This document shows, in pieces, positions 63,204 to 64,000 of a stretch of 64,000 nucleotides of DNA. Numbering within the stretch: the stretch's first letter is position 1; every line of letters begins with the position of its first letter. The notes under the pieces are model-generated. The model was not told the DNA's origin. It worked only from the letters and a program-made list of their open reading frames with translations, and made no database searches. The translations under genes and the position numbers were made by a program. The DNA comes from DASXRA01 sp963737425 (GTDB lineage Bacteria > Actinomycetota > Actinomycetes > Mycobacteriales > Jatrophihabitantaceae), in assembly GCA_963737425.1 (NCBI GenBank), contig CAVTSX010000006.1, positions 1 through 64,000 of the forward strand, written 5' to 3'.

Positions 63204-64000
63204 ATCGTGGCACGCCGATCCGACGTGCCGATCATCGCGCCGCCCCCCACGCCCAGGGCGCCCACCGTGCTCGACCTCGTTCCGTGCAGCACGGCGCCGA
63301 GGCGACCCGCCGGCGTGGCGACGACCGCAACGTCACCGTCGTGATCTGTACGGCGGACGGGTACGCCGAGCCTGCCCAGCTCGGCCAGAAGCAGCGGCGA
63401 CGGGTGGCCGTAGTCGTTGTGCAAACCGACCGAGATGACCGCCAGCCGCGCATGCACGGCGGCCAGAAAGCGTGGGTCGGAGTACGCGCTGCCGTGATGC
63501 GGCACCTTCAGTACGTCGGCGCTGACGTCGATACCCGCTGCCAGCACCGACTGCTGTGCCTCGATCTCGGCGTCGCCCGGCAGAAGTATGCGGATACCTC
63601 GCACCGTTGCCCGCACGATCACCGAGGAGTTGTTCGGATCGGAGCGGGTGCCGCGCAGCGCGACTGCAGGAGCAAGCACCTCGACGTGGACCCCGCCGAC
63701 ATCGAACGAAGTGCCGACCGCCGCGGTCACGGTGCTGAGCCGATGCTTGGCCAGAACGTCACGGACGAGCTCGACGCCAGAAACCGGGTCCGGCAGCGGG
63801 CCGACGATGACGCGTCCGACGTGCCGGCCGTGGAAGACGCCCTCGATGCCACCGACGTGGTCGAGATGGAAATGGCTGAGCAAGAGCAACGGCACATTGC
63901 GGACGCCGAGGTCGGCGAGACAGCGGTCGACGGCGACCGGGTCGGGCCCGGTATCGATGACCATGGCACTGGCGGTGCCAGCCGGTAACACCAGCGCGTC
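62969..64000 (-). CDS. ComEC/Rec2 competence-type protein, C-terminal MBL domain (partial)
   Basis: The window ends inside this gene. The visible part is the metallo-beta-lactamase domain of ComEC: DALVLPAG, VIDTGPDP, LLLSHFHLDHVGG (metal ligands), LLPGDAE and LKVPHHGSAYSD. ComEC forms the DNA-uptake channel in competent bacteria. The domain ends at about residue 265; the frame has no stop before 62969 and runs 235 bases into holA, where its translation becomes Ser/Arg-rich junk. This suggests loss of an earlier stop. Confidence 0.88.
   Translation of the reverse strand, partial: DALVLPAGTASAMVIDTGPDPVAVDRCLADLGVRNVPLLLLSHFHLDHVGGIEGVFHGRHVGRVIVGPLPDPVSGVELVRDVLAKHRLSTVTAAVGTSFDVGGVHVEVLAPAVALRGTRSDPNNSSVIVRATVRGIRILLPGDAEIEAQQSVLAAGIDVSADVLKVPHHGSAYSDPRFLAAVHARLAVISVGLHNDYGHPSPLLLAELGRLGVPVRRTDHDGDVAVVATPAGRLGAVLHGTRSSTVGALGVGGGAMIGTSDRRATMCSWQPASPPASISTTTFLRSSCSWVTRNTSRPAPSSRSPPRRVVPTRPPTSWNGSVVRSRRPICAKWPARRCSAVDE

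Overview
The window is GC-rich chromosomal DNA of an actinomycete. Most genes lie on the minus strand, many are joined by 4-base ATGA/GTGA overlaps, and the order of housekeeping genes (dnaG, dgt, ppdK, dusB, glyS, uppS, recO, era, a cytidine-deaminase-like gene, corC-like, ybeY, phoH, HIT, rsmE, dnaJ, hrcA, hemW, lepA, rpsT, holA, comEC) matches the conserved core block seen in Streptomyces and mycobacteria. The genus cannot be fixed from the sequence alone.

Region 1 (about 1-8,730) is an accessory, partly decayed island. It opens with a cupin gene cut off in mid-sequence against the 3' half of a tRNA gene (anticodon TGT), followed by a frameshifted LuxR-type regulator, a tiny Gly/Trp-rich bacteriocin-like ORF with a two-helix membrane protein behind it, an intact IS3-family element with a 3-bp target duplication, two diverged copies of a sequence flanking that IS, an excisionase-like HTH gene, then a flavoprotein, an XRE/TPR regulator and a tyrosine integrase running away from an intact tRNA-Asn gene.

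Region 2 (8.8-36.8 kb) holds housekeeping genes interrupted by accessory operons: a drug-type ABC exporter; an operon for uptake and recycling of a cell-wall amino sugar (ABC importer without its own ATPase, MurQ etherase, RpiR-type regulator, divergent sugar kinase); dgt, ppdK, dusB; an ECF sigma factor with a long C-terminal extension beside a VOC protein; glyS, PAP2 phosphatase, uppS, recO, an MFS transporter and era.

Region 3 (37.2-43.3 kb) is an insertion into the conserved block between era and the cytidine-deaminase-like gene. It encodes a secreted GH53 endo-galactanase and a large secreted GH2 beta-galactosidase, which together would degrade plant beta-1,4-galactan, plus a metallo-beta-lactamase-fold hydrolase.

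Region 4 (43.3-64 kb) returns to the core block (CorC-like, YbeY, PhoH, HIT, RsmE, DnaJ with a CIRCE-like operator, HrcA, HemW, LepA, S20, HolA, ComEC). Between these lie a SigE-family sigma factor with a membrane partner, a barnase-type RNase/barstar pair, a dienelactone hydrolase pair, a quinone oxidoreductase and two 2H phosphoesterases.

The intergenic DNA is unusually rich in long palindromes. At least two sequence families recur (two copies sharing a GGTGGGCACTT core; three copies sharing GTTGCNCGATCGG), and there are single long palindromes beside GH53 and between the RNase and barstar genes. A 167-bp MITE-like element with 22-bp perfect terminal inverted repeats supplies the stop codon of the oxidoreductase gene. 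Together with the bacteriocin-like ORF and the regulator/flavoprotein cargo of the integrase, these are the least explained parts of the window.
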